From positions 11,430,002-11,494,001 of the forward strand of contig CM067570.1 in the NCBI GenBank assembly GCA_034336665.1: DNA of 64,000 nt. The letters run 5' to 3'. This stretch comes from Luscinia megarhynchos (taxonomy: Eukaryota > Chordata > Aves > Passeriformes > Turdidae). Positions 13,574 to 24,131 of this stretch are shown here, in pieces. The first letter of the stretch is position 1. Each line of letters opens with the position of its first letter. The notes below the pieces were generated by a model, which was given only the letters and a program-made list of their open reading frames with translations, was not told where the DNA came from and did not search any database. The translations under genes and the position numbers were made by a program.

Positions 13574-14470
13574 GGCAGCATAGTGCCACCACTGGGAGTT
13601 GTCACACCTTGAGCCCCCTTGTGAAACTGCAGTTTACCGTCACAAGTCACAGCTCCCAAGCAGTAAAGCTGTCATATTGTTCCTGTTTCCCAGTTCCTTA
13701 TTTATAATGTAAACATACATCCTTTTGGGAACCTGACCTTTTCCAGTATTAGTGCTTGATTATAATTGAACTATTTGCATAGGAGGCCAATTTTCATTCT
13801 CTGCTCTTGTGGCAAGTACATCACGTTTTCTATTAAAGGCGTCGGTTTTCTGATTACTAAGGAAACTAAGAAGGTTTACAGACAATAATGTCATAAAACA
13901 TGCAAAGTTCTTAAAAGTACAGCCTATTCTTTCATTTTATGGGCAGACCAGGATGTTAGAGGAGTCCTTCTCCAGTCTCCCAATCCCTGCCTGCTTGTTT
14001 ACCAAAGTGATCAAAGTTCCCAGGCTCAAAGTTCTGCTTTGCCTCTTGAGGCTGCTCTATGAAGGGTTTTAATGTCTGTTCCCTCAGGCTTCAGCCTTGC
14101 AAACTAAATAGAGGTTCAGGAGTTAAGCCCTGGATTTTCTGCATCATTTTGGTTGATTGTAGCAAAACATTTCTGGGACATGTGGGTTTGCTCTGGTTTG
14201 GCTCAAGTGGAAGAAATCCTGGGAAGGCTGGGCTTGAGTCAGCTGTGATGCATGGGCTCTTCTAGGTCCTGTGCCAGCTTAGGCAGTGATCTGTACCAGC
14301 TGAGCTGGCTGAAGGGATAAGCTAAATATCAGGAGAAATCTGCCTGCAGAGCCTCTGTGTCAAGGTTTTGAGCACAAGGTGGTTTAGCCTTTAAGGCAAG
14401 CACACAGGAAGAACTAGTGGCGGCCTGGGATCACCTCCCATGGACCACAAAAGAAGCATTGCAGGGTAAA

Positions 14471-14510
14471 TCAGGTTGGAAGGACCTGAGGAGGTCCAAC
14501 TCCCTACTAT
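14471..14510 (-). mobile_element. Short CR1-like 3'-end remnant, reverse orientation
   Basis: TCAGGTTGGAAGGACCTGAG followed by GAGGTCCAACTCCC resembles the reversed CR1 end. It is only about 40 bases long. Confidence 0.5.
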
Positions 14511-15345
14511 AATCAGTGCTGATTTTGGTGGGGTTGCTGGAAGTGCAGGGGCTGGATGCCCACAGCTGGGGGAGGTGGGCAGGCACTGTGTGCACCCACC
14601 CTGAGAGCCCACAACTTCCCAGGCTGTTTACCTTCAAGAAACCTTTTTAAATCTCTCTTTCTTTGTGAGAGGGAGCTGACCTGGGGTGCTAAGGAATTGC
14701 CTGTCCCAGGGCAGATGGTACTGGGATACAGCAGGGTGGAAGTCTCAAAGGAGGGGCTTTTTAGGACATTGTGCTGCCCTCACTCAGGACAGAGCTGTCC
14801 ATTCTGCCACACCCCATGGAGGGCTCAGGTGCCTCTACCCACCTTGTCTGCTCATCCCCATGGTGGGGCAGCCAGCACTTGTGAGCCTTGCCTTGTTAAA
14901 GCCTGTTTTGCAGGATAGAATGTCACACGACACCAAGTCATCTGGGGACAGGGTCGCCCAGGCCAGATCTCAGAGGGTGCTGTGCTTTGATCTTCTTTTC
15001 CCCCCAAATGCAAGAAACCACAAAGACTTCAACTCCCTCAGAAATTGCCACGAGATGAAAATCCTGTGGAAGAACAATAGCTGCAACATGGTTAGAACAC
15101 GCTTTTATTTTTGTCCCTACGTGTTTCGTGCAATGTTAGGCTGTGGTTATGCTTGTGGAGAAACCAGCCAGTTCCCTACTGCTGTTGTGTGGCAGAAGCA
15201 CTCCAGAGATGTCAATGTGAGGAGGAGCCATTGCAATCCTGTGTTGGCTCACATGTGCCTTGAGCAAAAACCTTCTCCCATTTCGGCTGCCCTGAGCCCA
15301 TAAATTAGATGGTAATTGGGATGGCCTGGGCCTGGCCTGAAGAAC

Positions 15346-15372
15346 AGCTTCATCCAAGCTTCATCCAAGCTT
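15346..15372. repeat. 11-bp tandem repeat AGCTTCATCCA, about 2.5 copies
   Basis: Two exact copies at 15,346-15,356 and 15,357-15,367 are followed by a partial third. Confidence 0.85.
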
Positions 15373-16080
15373 GCCAGGGTGAGCAGGGCTGCTGTGATAG
15401 CTCAGGGTGAGCCCAGCCCTGCACTGGGGCTCTTAGGATGGTGTGATAGCTCAGCATAGTGTACATGTAACTGCACTGCAGTTATTGCAGAAGCAGCGAG
15501 TTAAATCTAAGAGCATGCATACAGCTTATCTTTAAATGGACTAATTTTAGAAATGTTTTAGGTATGCCCATGTCAGATACTGGGATGTCAGCCAGGCCTG
15601 CCCCAGAAACTGAGTTTGCCCCCCCTGAAAAATCCCACAGGAGGACATGGATGCATTGAGGATGTCAAATGCACTCACCCCCCAGATGTTTTGTTGATTG
15701 TCACTCTCACAGTTAAAAATTAAGCTAAGGAGGGCTGTGTGTCAGCTTATAACACTTCAGTAATTGCTTTATTCTTCTATAAAATCTCTCATAACCTGGG
15801 GTGCTGGTGTGTTGAGCATGGGGTGGGGAGATGAATGAATCTGTTGCAAGGTCAGCCTGGCCTTGCTGGCTCTGGCACACTTGCATCAGTTGTTATTTCA
15901 TTCTTTCCTGTGTGCCAAACACCATCAAAGGGCACTCCACACCTATAAAACCTCAGTTAATTGTAATCACTTCCTTTGTAAGGGAGTTTTATAATGTACC
16001 AAAGCAAGTGTCTAAGGAAACACCTCTGGGAGCACCCACTGGGGCCAGCACCAGAGCTCTGCTCAGGGGGCTCAGAGCTG

Positions 16081-16660
16081 GCAAATTCTAACTGTGCCCG
16101 GGGGGCGGCCCCCAGAAATCCCCAAATTCCCTAGCTAAGCTGTGGCTCTCCCTTTTGGTTACAAGCAGGACATTTCTGACATTTGGAAGCTTTTGCAGGC
16201 GCTGTTAGGGTGCTGGGTGTCGTGGGGGGCTGCCGGGGGGACTGGGGGAGTAGGAGCTGGGATGCTCCAGAGCCCATTTGCTTGGCAATTCCCCGAGTTC
16301 CCTGGGAAACGGGACCTCCCGAGAGATGCAGGCAGGGCTGCAGATGGAGTCTGTGGTGGCAGCAGGGCCGGGAGCTGAGCCCTGCATCCCAGCCTCAGAG
16401 CATCCCTCCTTTCTGCAACAACCAGCCGCTCCTGCCCTCTCCCAGCGCTCCCGTTAGAAGCAAACATTTCCCTTTTTTCTGTGTGGCAAGGAAGGAGAGC
16501 TGGAAGGCGGGCAGAGCCGGTTCCCGTGTCCCCCAAGCCCGGCGTGTCCCTGTGCCGAGCCACCCGCGGTCCCGCAGCTCCACCTGCTGTCGCGTCCCTG
16601 CTCCTCGCTCGGCTCTGCTTGCTCACCGCAAGGGGCTCAAGGGATTGGGAAGAAACATTC
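16081..16660. promoter_or_regulatory. CpG-enriched patch, possible small CpG island
   Basis: By eye this span has about 25-30 CpG in 580 bases and roughly 60% GC, with clusters such as CCGGGGGGCGGCC and CACCCGCGGTCCCGCAGC, while the surrounding intergenic DNA is CpG-poor. It could be an orphan CpG island, perhaps the promoter of a non-coding transcript or an enhancer. Overlapping open frames on both strands (about 155-170 codons) follow from the GC content and have no recognisable protein features. Confidence 0.4.
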
Positions 16661-19600
16661 TTACTCCTGCTCTGCAGCAGGCAGAACAGTTTTAGGTCCG
16701 ATTCAGGCTTTCCCTTCCAGCTAAGTCTTGCTCCCAGCCCGCCAAGATCCTTCCCGGCCCCACAGCAGCTTTCGGTGTCATCAGCACTCGGTGGCTCTGA
16801 GGAGCTCCAGGGCGTCCTCGGGACCTGCAGGTGGCTGGTTACTTTTTTGGGAATCTTCCTGGGACCCAGAGATGCAGCATCTGGTCCATCCTGGTTGGGA
16901 AGCCTACCCTGACCCTTTTATTTTTTTTTCTTTCATGTATGGCCTCAAAAGGGGGGCAGCTGGTGGCAGGTTCTGGTGTAAGGGCTGGAACCACACCTTC
17001 TTCTCCCCCAGTTTACAGCCTTGTAGTTTTTATTCAAATAAACAAATCCCATGGTTTTCAGGGTGGTGGGACTGATAATTTGGAAATAACACAAAATTGT
17101 TTTCCTCTGAGACAAGGCCAAAAGTAGCTGCAAAGTGGAAAATGTTAGAGGATTATTTTTTTCTTAAATTTCATTTTTTACAAGCCCTTCTCCCACCAGA
17201 TTTTCAGATTAGTTCCTTGTTAGATAGTGGGGAAAATGTCAGGAATCTGTTTAATTCCCAATATTTCTTATTCATAACTTGAAAAGATAATATTGAAAAG
17301 ATTACAAGCATAAATTTTAAAATTACCCTTCTCCATGCTCTGGTCCAGATTTTAGAGTTCTTACGACTTCTTAAAATATAGAGGGCTGTCCATGCACCTT
17401 TTCCACTGACACTGAGTAATTTCCTCTATGCCAGAGCTAAAAACCCTTTAGACACCTGAGCTCTCTCTGTCTCTGTTTTCTATCACTAAAATGGGGCTAA
17501 CACCCCCTAATCTTGAGAGTGTTTAGTCAGGATGAAAAGACTCCTAAGAACAATGTAGAGCTGCTCGGTTACCACAGTAAGGGCACTCCCTTTTGCAAGC
17601 AGCTAAAAAGCAGTGTGCTGAACAGCTGTCACAAGTGTCTTTGGACAACTAATGCAAATTACTCTGCCTTTTTGTTGGGAGCAACCTGAGCACAAGATAT
17701 TCATACCAGTCTGCAGCTAATGTTTTCTGCTTTTCCCTGTACTTCAAAAGCTTGCCTCCCCCTGCAGCTGTATTTTTATCTCAGCTGCTCCAGATGTTGG
17801 GTAACATCTGCACGCTGCTCCTCTCTCCTCTCTGCAGGCTCCTACTAGAGTGCACCCCCAGCGACTCTGTGGCTGGAGGGTGACCTGAATAGAAAGGTTT
17901 GGCCTCTGCTGAGAGGCCAAGGACAAAGCCCTAAAATCTTTCCAGCTCCTAAAGCCTCTGTCAGTTCTGCCAGAGGTTAAGCCAAGCACTAATCCTATAG
18001 GAGCTTTGAAGGTTTTAAGAAAACCCCAAGCACAAAGCTCCTCAGAAACTTGTGGAACGTGAGAATTGTCTTTTGGGCAATTGGACTTTGAGGAGCAGCA
18101 CTGCACTGGAGCCTGCCAAGTGCTTAGACTTGGCTTCACCCACTCAGACGCTGAACAAATGCCAAAACTGTTTGGCCAGGGAGTCAAGGAGAGGAAAGGC
18201 TGTTGCAGCTCTCCCCTGCACACAGGTGCAATGACTGGGCTTTCTTCTGTCCCACCCTCAGATTCATCATTCATTAGCTGGTTGGTTACTCATATGGCCA
18301 AACAGCAGGACTTCTCTACTGTGGAACTCTAGGTAAGTCCCACCAACATGGAAGAAATCCAGATAGTCTCTCTATAGCTCTGTCATCTTTTGAGGATCTT
18401 GAGATGTGATGTTCTCTTTTTCTTGGTCTAAATCAGTTGTCTTTTGGATAGTAACACCAGCTGATACTGGAAGACTAGTTTTTGTTGTTGCACCAAAGTT
18501 ACCTGTTAATTTTTTCAAGCCTGCAAATCAAGCTGAAAGCTAATCAAGTTCCTCAAAGCTGTGTGTCTGTGGGAATGACACTGGGCAGCCCCTTGGAGCC
18601 ACTCAACATGACCCTGCCTCTGGCCTTGCCCCCCCAGCAAGTCCTCAGTGCTTTGTGTCAAGAAAAGATTTGATTCATGAAGTGAAACCTAGGCAGAAAT
18701 CTGTTCAAAGAGAACCCTTCCTCCAGCAAATGTCTCCAAAGGCCATGGAAAGGAGCTGATTTTAGCTGGCAAAACAGGGGGAACTCGTGCACCTGTGGTG
18801 GGGACGGTGCTGGGGCTGGGTGCAGCTGTGGAATGGTGCTGTAGCAAAGGCCCTGTGGCCTTGCTGCTGCTTTACCCAGTGTGGTGGGACAGGAGCCAGC
18901 TGAGCTCCTTGTCTTGTTAAGAATGGGCAGTTTAACAGCTGCTGGAGGCTCTGGCCCGGTACAACCCACCTGGAGGTGACCCTCCTTGCTGTGGATCAGG
19001 AAGGGGGATTGGGTGCCAGATGGATGTTCTGGGAGATACCCTAACAACTTTAAGCATGAAGTGACAAGCTGCTCACCTCCAGTGCTGGAGAGTGAGCCTG
19101 GTGGGTCAGAGCATCAGGCAGATGTGCACAAGCACATCAGGGATGAAGCAAGCCAGGGACCTCTGGAGCCACGTCTCTGCAGTTCTGTGATGCAGATCTA
19201 AGGCAGCATTTAAATTTTTTTTTAATCCAAACAACCTGCCATCTCATTAGAAGGATTTTCTGGGTCACCATGGACTCCCTGCATGGCCCACACCACGAGG
19301 CCCTCGGTCACAGCAGCCAGGTGTGCTGGTCCCAGGCAGGAGGACAGGGTGGGGGATGCAGGGTAACATCTCTGGACCTGTTCCCTGAAACTAGGTCACC
19401 TCCTGTGACAGTAGAAGTGCCTCTCAGCACAGATGGCAGGTGGGACCTGGGAATGACCTTGCCTTGTGGTCATTTTCTCTAGCTGGTGCACTGCAGGCAG
19501 TTGTTTGGTGACACGTGCAGCAGGTGCTGAGCTCACTGTGGCCAGGTTGTTTCTACAGCCTGGGATATCTGGGAAAGCCACTTTTGCCTGGTGGATAGTG

Positions 19601-20039
19601 TCCCCCTTCCAGAACAGAGGCGTCCTGCCCCACCCCATCCCAGAAAAAGACAAGTCCCTTTCTCTTCTGTTCTCTTTTTCTTTCAGGCAGCCTGTTCTTG
19701 GAAAGGGTATCCCTTAGGAAATAATGGGTTGACACAGTCTGCTCCACCTCTCAGTCATCAAATTCAGCATTTTGAAGGAAAGAAAAGCAGATCATCACTT
19801 ACTGCATAGAGACAGCTGGAAATGCTGCAAGTTCCTTTCAAAACTCACCTATTTCACCTGTGTCTAGTTATTGCTGGGAAAGTTCAGATAGTACAAATAA
19901 TGTAGGTGCTTATCTCACCCAGCCTTAGGGGGCCATTTAAAATGCCTCAGCTGAGCTCAAAAGTGATGCTGTTTTCTCTCCCTTGAAAATACATTTAAAA
20001 GACATTACATTTGTTTGAGAACTTTGCTGATTGGCTCTA
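16661..20039. other. Intergenic, nothing recognised
   Basis: Overlapping open frames of up to 176 codons (minus, 17,744-18,274) have no conserved motif. Composition returns to the background, CpG-poor level after about 16.8 kb. Confidence 0.65.
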
Positions 20040-20345
20040 GGTAAAAATCAGCACTATTGTGTATTACATTGTTATGCCACATAAGCAGTTTGCATAATTA
20101 CCTTAGCCCAAACATAATTTTAATTATGTTAGAATTAGTGCAAAGAATTTTATCTGAGACTCATGTAAATATTTTGTGCTCTCAATACTTTGATGTGCCT
20201 AGAAAGAGATTAATGTTTGCTTTGATAATTGGTCTGTTGCATGTGGCCAAAAATTCATTACAAACACAGTTAATTAAGTTGTCAACAAACCTTTGGTCTC
20301 CGGCTGGTGAGAATAATTCAATAATTTTGTTTGGCTTGACAGGGG
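20040..20345. promoter_or_regulatory. Candidate conserved non-coding element, intergenic
   Basis: This AT-rich, repeat-free block has TTTGCATAATTAC, TAATTTTAATTATG and several other TAAT cores plus a TAATTAA. Its texture differs from the flanking GC-rich CR1-bearing DNA. Judged from composition only. Confidence 0.35.
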
Positions 20346-20544
20346 ATTTTCTTTTTATTGCTATCAACCCCAGCTGTCCTTGGGGGCCCATGGCACAGCA
20401 GCATTTTCTGGGAGGTCATGAAAAACTGGACAGGACACGATGTGCATGGTGCTGCCCTGAGGCTGTAACACAAGGAGAGAAAATGAAGCTCCACCTGGAC
20501 ACAAGCAAGAACTCCCTTGCTGTGCAGTGACCGAGCACTGGGAA

Positions 20545-20680
20545 GGTTGGAGATACTCCAGAGCTGTCTGGACACCACTCTGTGCCAAGTGGCTCTGGGG
20601 TGGCCTTGCTGGAGCAGGGAGGCTGGGCCAGGTGACCACTGTGGTCCCTTCCAGCCTCACCTGCTCTGTGACTCTGCCTC
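20545..20680 (+). mobile_element. CR1 LINE 3'-end fragment
   Basis: The order GGAGATACTCCAGAGCTGTC, GGACACC, a GGGCCAGGTGACC block, GTGGTCCCTTCCAGCCTCAC and CTCTGTGACTCTG follows the end of CR1 (consensus GGTCCCTTCCAACCT then TTCTGTGATTCTG). It is more GC-rich and diverged than the copies near 31 and 40 kb. Confidence 0.75.
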
Positions 20681-21289
20681 TCCAGATGTGGCAGCATGGC
20701 TCTGTGCCACAGGGGATAGAGGTGAACCTGGGCTCTAGTTCTGAGCTTGGGAAAACAAGGGACACTAATGCTTATCCCCCAATAAGTTACCTGCTTCTGC
20801 TGAGGGATGAGGAGTCCCAGTCCTGCTGCTTGGAGCTCATGAAAGTTGGTGTAGAGAGCCTGCCTTGTGTCTGGGGAGATGGTCTGCAGCTTGCCTACTG
20901 CCTGTTACTATTGTGGGTCTGCATAGGGACCACCATGTGCTCTAGTAGTACACCTCATGTCATAGGAAATCAAGGTCTTTTCCCCCAGCAGCCTTTCACA
21001 GGAACTCTTCAGGGGGACTGTAGCCTGGCAGGATCTCTCTGTACCCTGCAGTCCCCTGCCCCAGTGCTGTGACCATGCTACAGTGGGAGCACAGACCTCT
21101 CTGGTGCCAAGGACCTCTTAGCACCATGCTCACACTTTGAGCTGGTGTGGCATCCCCCATCCTTTTTGTCTGAGAGCTGCAGTTGCCACTGGGCTTGGAC
21201 TCAGCTAGGTGACAGAGAGCCCCAGGAGGAGAGAGGGTTTGGGGCATCACTCAAGGACCAAACATTGAGAACCTCCAAGTGACTCATTT

Positions 21290-21545
21290 CCATTTCAAAG
21301 AGCCCATTTGTTTTATCTGGCAATTAGCTTGCATCCTCTGTAGAAAATGACTCCATAAATACCACCGAGCTTCCAGCCAATCTCCCCCTTTAAATATATT
21401 TTAAGTGCATGATTAATACACTTTCCCAGCCCCTGTCTGGGACTGTGCAGGGAGGTCAGGGAGCAGGTAAATGAAAGAAAATGGCTTCACTCGGCATTGA
21501 CTGGGCTATTAATCACTGCCCATTTTCTATAAATCATGGCAGATG
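21290..21545. promoter_or_regulatory. Candidate conserved non-coding element, intergenic
   Basis: The block contains TTATCTGGCAATTAGC, CCATAAATACC, TTTAAATATATTTTAAG, GCATGATTAATACAC and GGGCTATTAATCACTG, a dense run of TAAT and TTAAT cores with sharp borders to GC-rich sequence. The call is by texture, with no alignment available. Confidence 0.35.
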
Positions 21546-21732
21546 GCAGGAGCAGGCAGGCACTCGTGGGAAATGGCACACCGTGCGTGACGGGAATCGC
21601 GGGGCGCGCAGACCCGGCAGCAGAAGAGGCTGCTGTCCCCAGCGAGGGAGGCCGTGGCACTGCACCTGTGCCACCTCCACGTGACAGCTCTCCCCTGTAA
21701 GAATGGATGCAAAACTGTGCGGGAGCCCTGGA

Positions 21733-21768
21733 GGATTCACAGCATCACAGCTGGGCTGGAAGGGCCGG
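21733..21768 (-). mobile_element. Possible CR1 3'-end remnant, reverse orientation
   Basis: GATTCACAGCATCACAGCTG followed by GGCTGGAAGGGCC recalls the reversed CR1 terminus. It is very short and diverged, so this is tentative. Confidence 0.35.
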
Positions 21769-23694
21769 TCTGGGGATGGCTCTGCTCCTCGTCGGGCACA
21801 GGGGCAGCAGAGGGGAGGATTTGCTGCGTGGGTAGTGAGCATTGAGGAGGATGAGTCCTGAGAATCAGCAACTTCTAACCACTGTGGTCAGCGACACTTT
21901 AAATCAGGGCAACAATTGAAAGTTTTGCTCCAGACACTGAATGCTCATGATTGCTTTGACTCAGAGCAGATCAGGTGGGAAACGTGCAGGAAGAACTTAG
22001 ACTGATAAAGTGAGGAGGACAGATGCATCCAAAAACGAACATGCATTTGGCAGCAGCGCTCATCTAGGCATTTTCTGTGCTGTAGTCTTGGAGGGATTCC
22101 CTTTTCATGCTTGGGAAATGCAGGCTCTTCCCTCCTGGAGTGGATGACCTTCTAATACTGCCCAGCAGTGCTGTGGGAGTTGTGCTTCCCTGTATCTGCA
22201 CTGCAGCTATGGATGGTGGAAAGCAGCTACTTTTTTTTTAGGACAGACAATACTGTATGTATAGATGAATAAAAAGAGTATTTTATACGAAGGTTGTATG
22301 AAAGATAAGAAAAATAGAAATTATGGGCTCTCTTCTCCTGCACGTTGCCAGTCTCAGTGAAACCAGTTTAAATAATCCCCCACTGCATTTGGTACTTGTT
22401 CCACAGGGAATGGGATTTTGCCTGTCACCTCTCCTTTCTACCAGAGAAGCAGAGGGAAGTGTTTTTCCCTCCTTTGATGCAAGGAGAGCTTATGTTGAGC
22501 TAATCAGTTTTGCTTTCCCTAGCCTTGCATTCCCTGCTTACCCCAGGCAGACCTGCAGCTGGACACCCTTGATGCTGCCTGGCAAGGAGAGTGTCATTTC
22601 TGCCCACAGCACCTCCTGCACAGCTCTCACCTCAGCCCTGCACACAACAGCAGCAGCTCCTGCTCTGCTGGCAAAATAGCTGGAAGAACAAACTAGGCTG
22701 GCTAAGTTAAGCCACCACCAGCAGGGAGAAAATGGTCCAGAGTGGGGAAAACCAGGATCATCTGCTCCAGGGCAGAGTCTGTCCTGTCAGAAGGGAAAAG
22801 AATGGGTAGGGGCGGGGGGGATGGACATAGTAAGTGGATTTAAGAGTTGGGAAGGAGTTCTGTCCATCGCTGTGAAGGTTAGCATGCAGAATGGCTCCCT
22901 GGGGGCACAGAGGGGAGCTGAGCGTGCTGAGGTGTGTGTGCTGCTGGGCAGGGGTGTCACAGGGACCTGCAGGGTGACACCTGCAAAGTGAGCCCCAAAG
23001 AAGTCTTGGAAGTGTGTGACCAGCAAAGGAAGAAACAGCCTCAAAGAAGCCAAAAGGACCCATAAAGACAGCGAGTGGGAGATGTGAAGCAGAAGACCTG
23101 TGAGATCAGGAAAGGAGAGATTAATATGCCACAACCAAGAAAGTTTCATGTTATCAAGTGCAGGCAGGGTGGAGAGGATGGCATGGGGGCTCCAAACAGC
23201 AGCTGGTGGCCTTGGTGCTGGCAGCAGTGACCTTCCCCAGCCCAGGAGCTGCCTGGGCATGCCGTGGGCTCCCGCTGCTCCCACCAGCACAGCTGGATCA
23301 GGCGAGGAGGAGGGCTGGTCGCCTCCACAGGCAGCTGTGTGCAGATGTTTTTCACTGGGGGAAGAGCAGTGAGGGCATAGAGTTTGAAAGGAAAGGGAAA
23401 AATCATAGCAGGAGCTGGAGAAAAACTGTTGCTGAAGGAAACCTTGCTCTCAGGCTGTCTGCAGCAATGCAGGGTGAACCCCCTTTTTAATGGCATCGAG
23501 GGTCTTCCTTCCACTCAAAGTTATTTAAACTGGATGTTTCTTACCCCAAACAAGCCAAACAAGGCTCCCCAGCTGCTCCACATCCCCACTGCCCTGGCTG
23601 CGGCTGGGCTGGAAGATCTGTAAGGAGAACTGTGGGGAGGGCTGGGTCCCCCAGCCCTTCCTGATCCGCTCCCCAGCCCCCCCCAGCCCCACGG

Positions 23695-23820
23695 GAGCCT
23701 AATATTTGTGCATGTGTGTTTTAACACGGCATATGGTCTTCATTACACACAGACTTCTCGCTTCCATAATTATACCATGATGGGAGTTCCTGTCAAAGCC
23801 ATAAAGCAAATTCTCTTCCC
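23695..23820. promoter_or_regulatory. Candidate conserved non-coding element, short
   Basis: About 125 bases of AT-rich sequence (TAATATTTGTGCATG, CATATGGTCTTCATTAC, CATAATTATACCATGATG, CATAAAGCAAATTC) are embedded between strongly GC- and C-rich stretches. Such an island of balanced composition is typical of a constrained element. Confidence 0.35.
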
Positions 23821-24094
23821 CCCGCCGTGTCCCTCCGCCCCCACGAGCCCTCCCCATAAAACTGGCAGGGGTCTCCAGTTTGCCAGGAGGACCCTCCCTG
23901 GCTGCTCGCATTAACCCATTGCTGGAGGAAAGCCGAGCTTTCCCCTTGGAAAGGGGAAAGGTGTTTCCCAGAAAAGGCAGGGTGTTGTCCAGATTTTGGC
24001 TGTGTGAAGAAGAGCAGAGAGAACCATGGTGGGGAGGTGTGGAGGCAAGCTGCAGCCTGAGCCAGGGCCCTTGCTGCCCTTCTGTCACCTCCTT

Positions 24095-24131
24095 GGAGCA
24101 TCCACGGGGAGCATCCACGAGGGAGCATCCA
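24095..24131. repeat. 13-14-bp tandem repeat GGAGCATCCACG, three copies
   Basis: Three near-identical copies of GGAGCATCCA lie next to each other in a GC-rich context. Confidence 0.85.

Larger units (their letters stand above)
8296..16080. other. Intergenic with scattered repeat remnants
   Basis: Apart from the small CR1 pieces and the homopolymers listed separately, I see no gene. The open frame at 14,686-15,303 (205 codons) crosses repeat-derived and GC-rich sequence and resembles no family I know. Confidence 0.7.

Noticed and set aside
14686..15303. The 205-codon plus-strand open frame as a new gene
   Set aside because: It has no recognisable domain, no splice or promoter context, and lies beside a CR1 remnant in GC-rich DNA.
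16159..16695. Overlapping open frames on both strands in the CpG-rich patch
   Set aside because: Both strands are open because of high GC. The translations are Pro/Arg/Ser-rich with no family resemblance.
20527..21072. The 181-codon frame at 20.5-21.1 kb
   Set aside because: Its first third is a CR1 3' end and the rest has no conserved feature.
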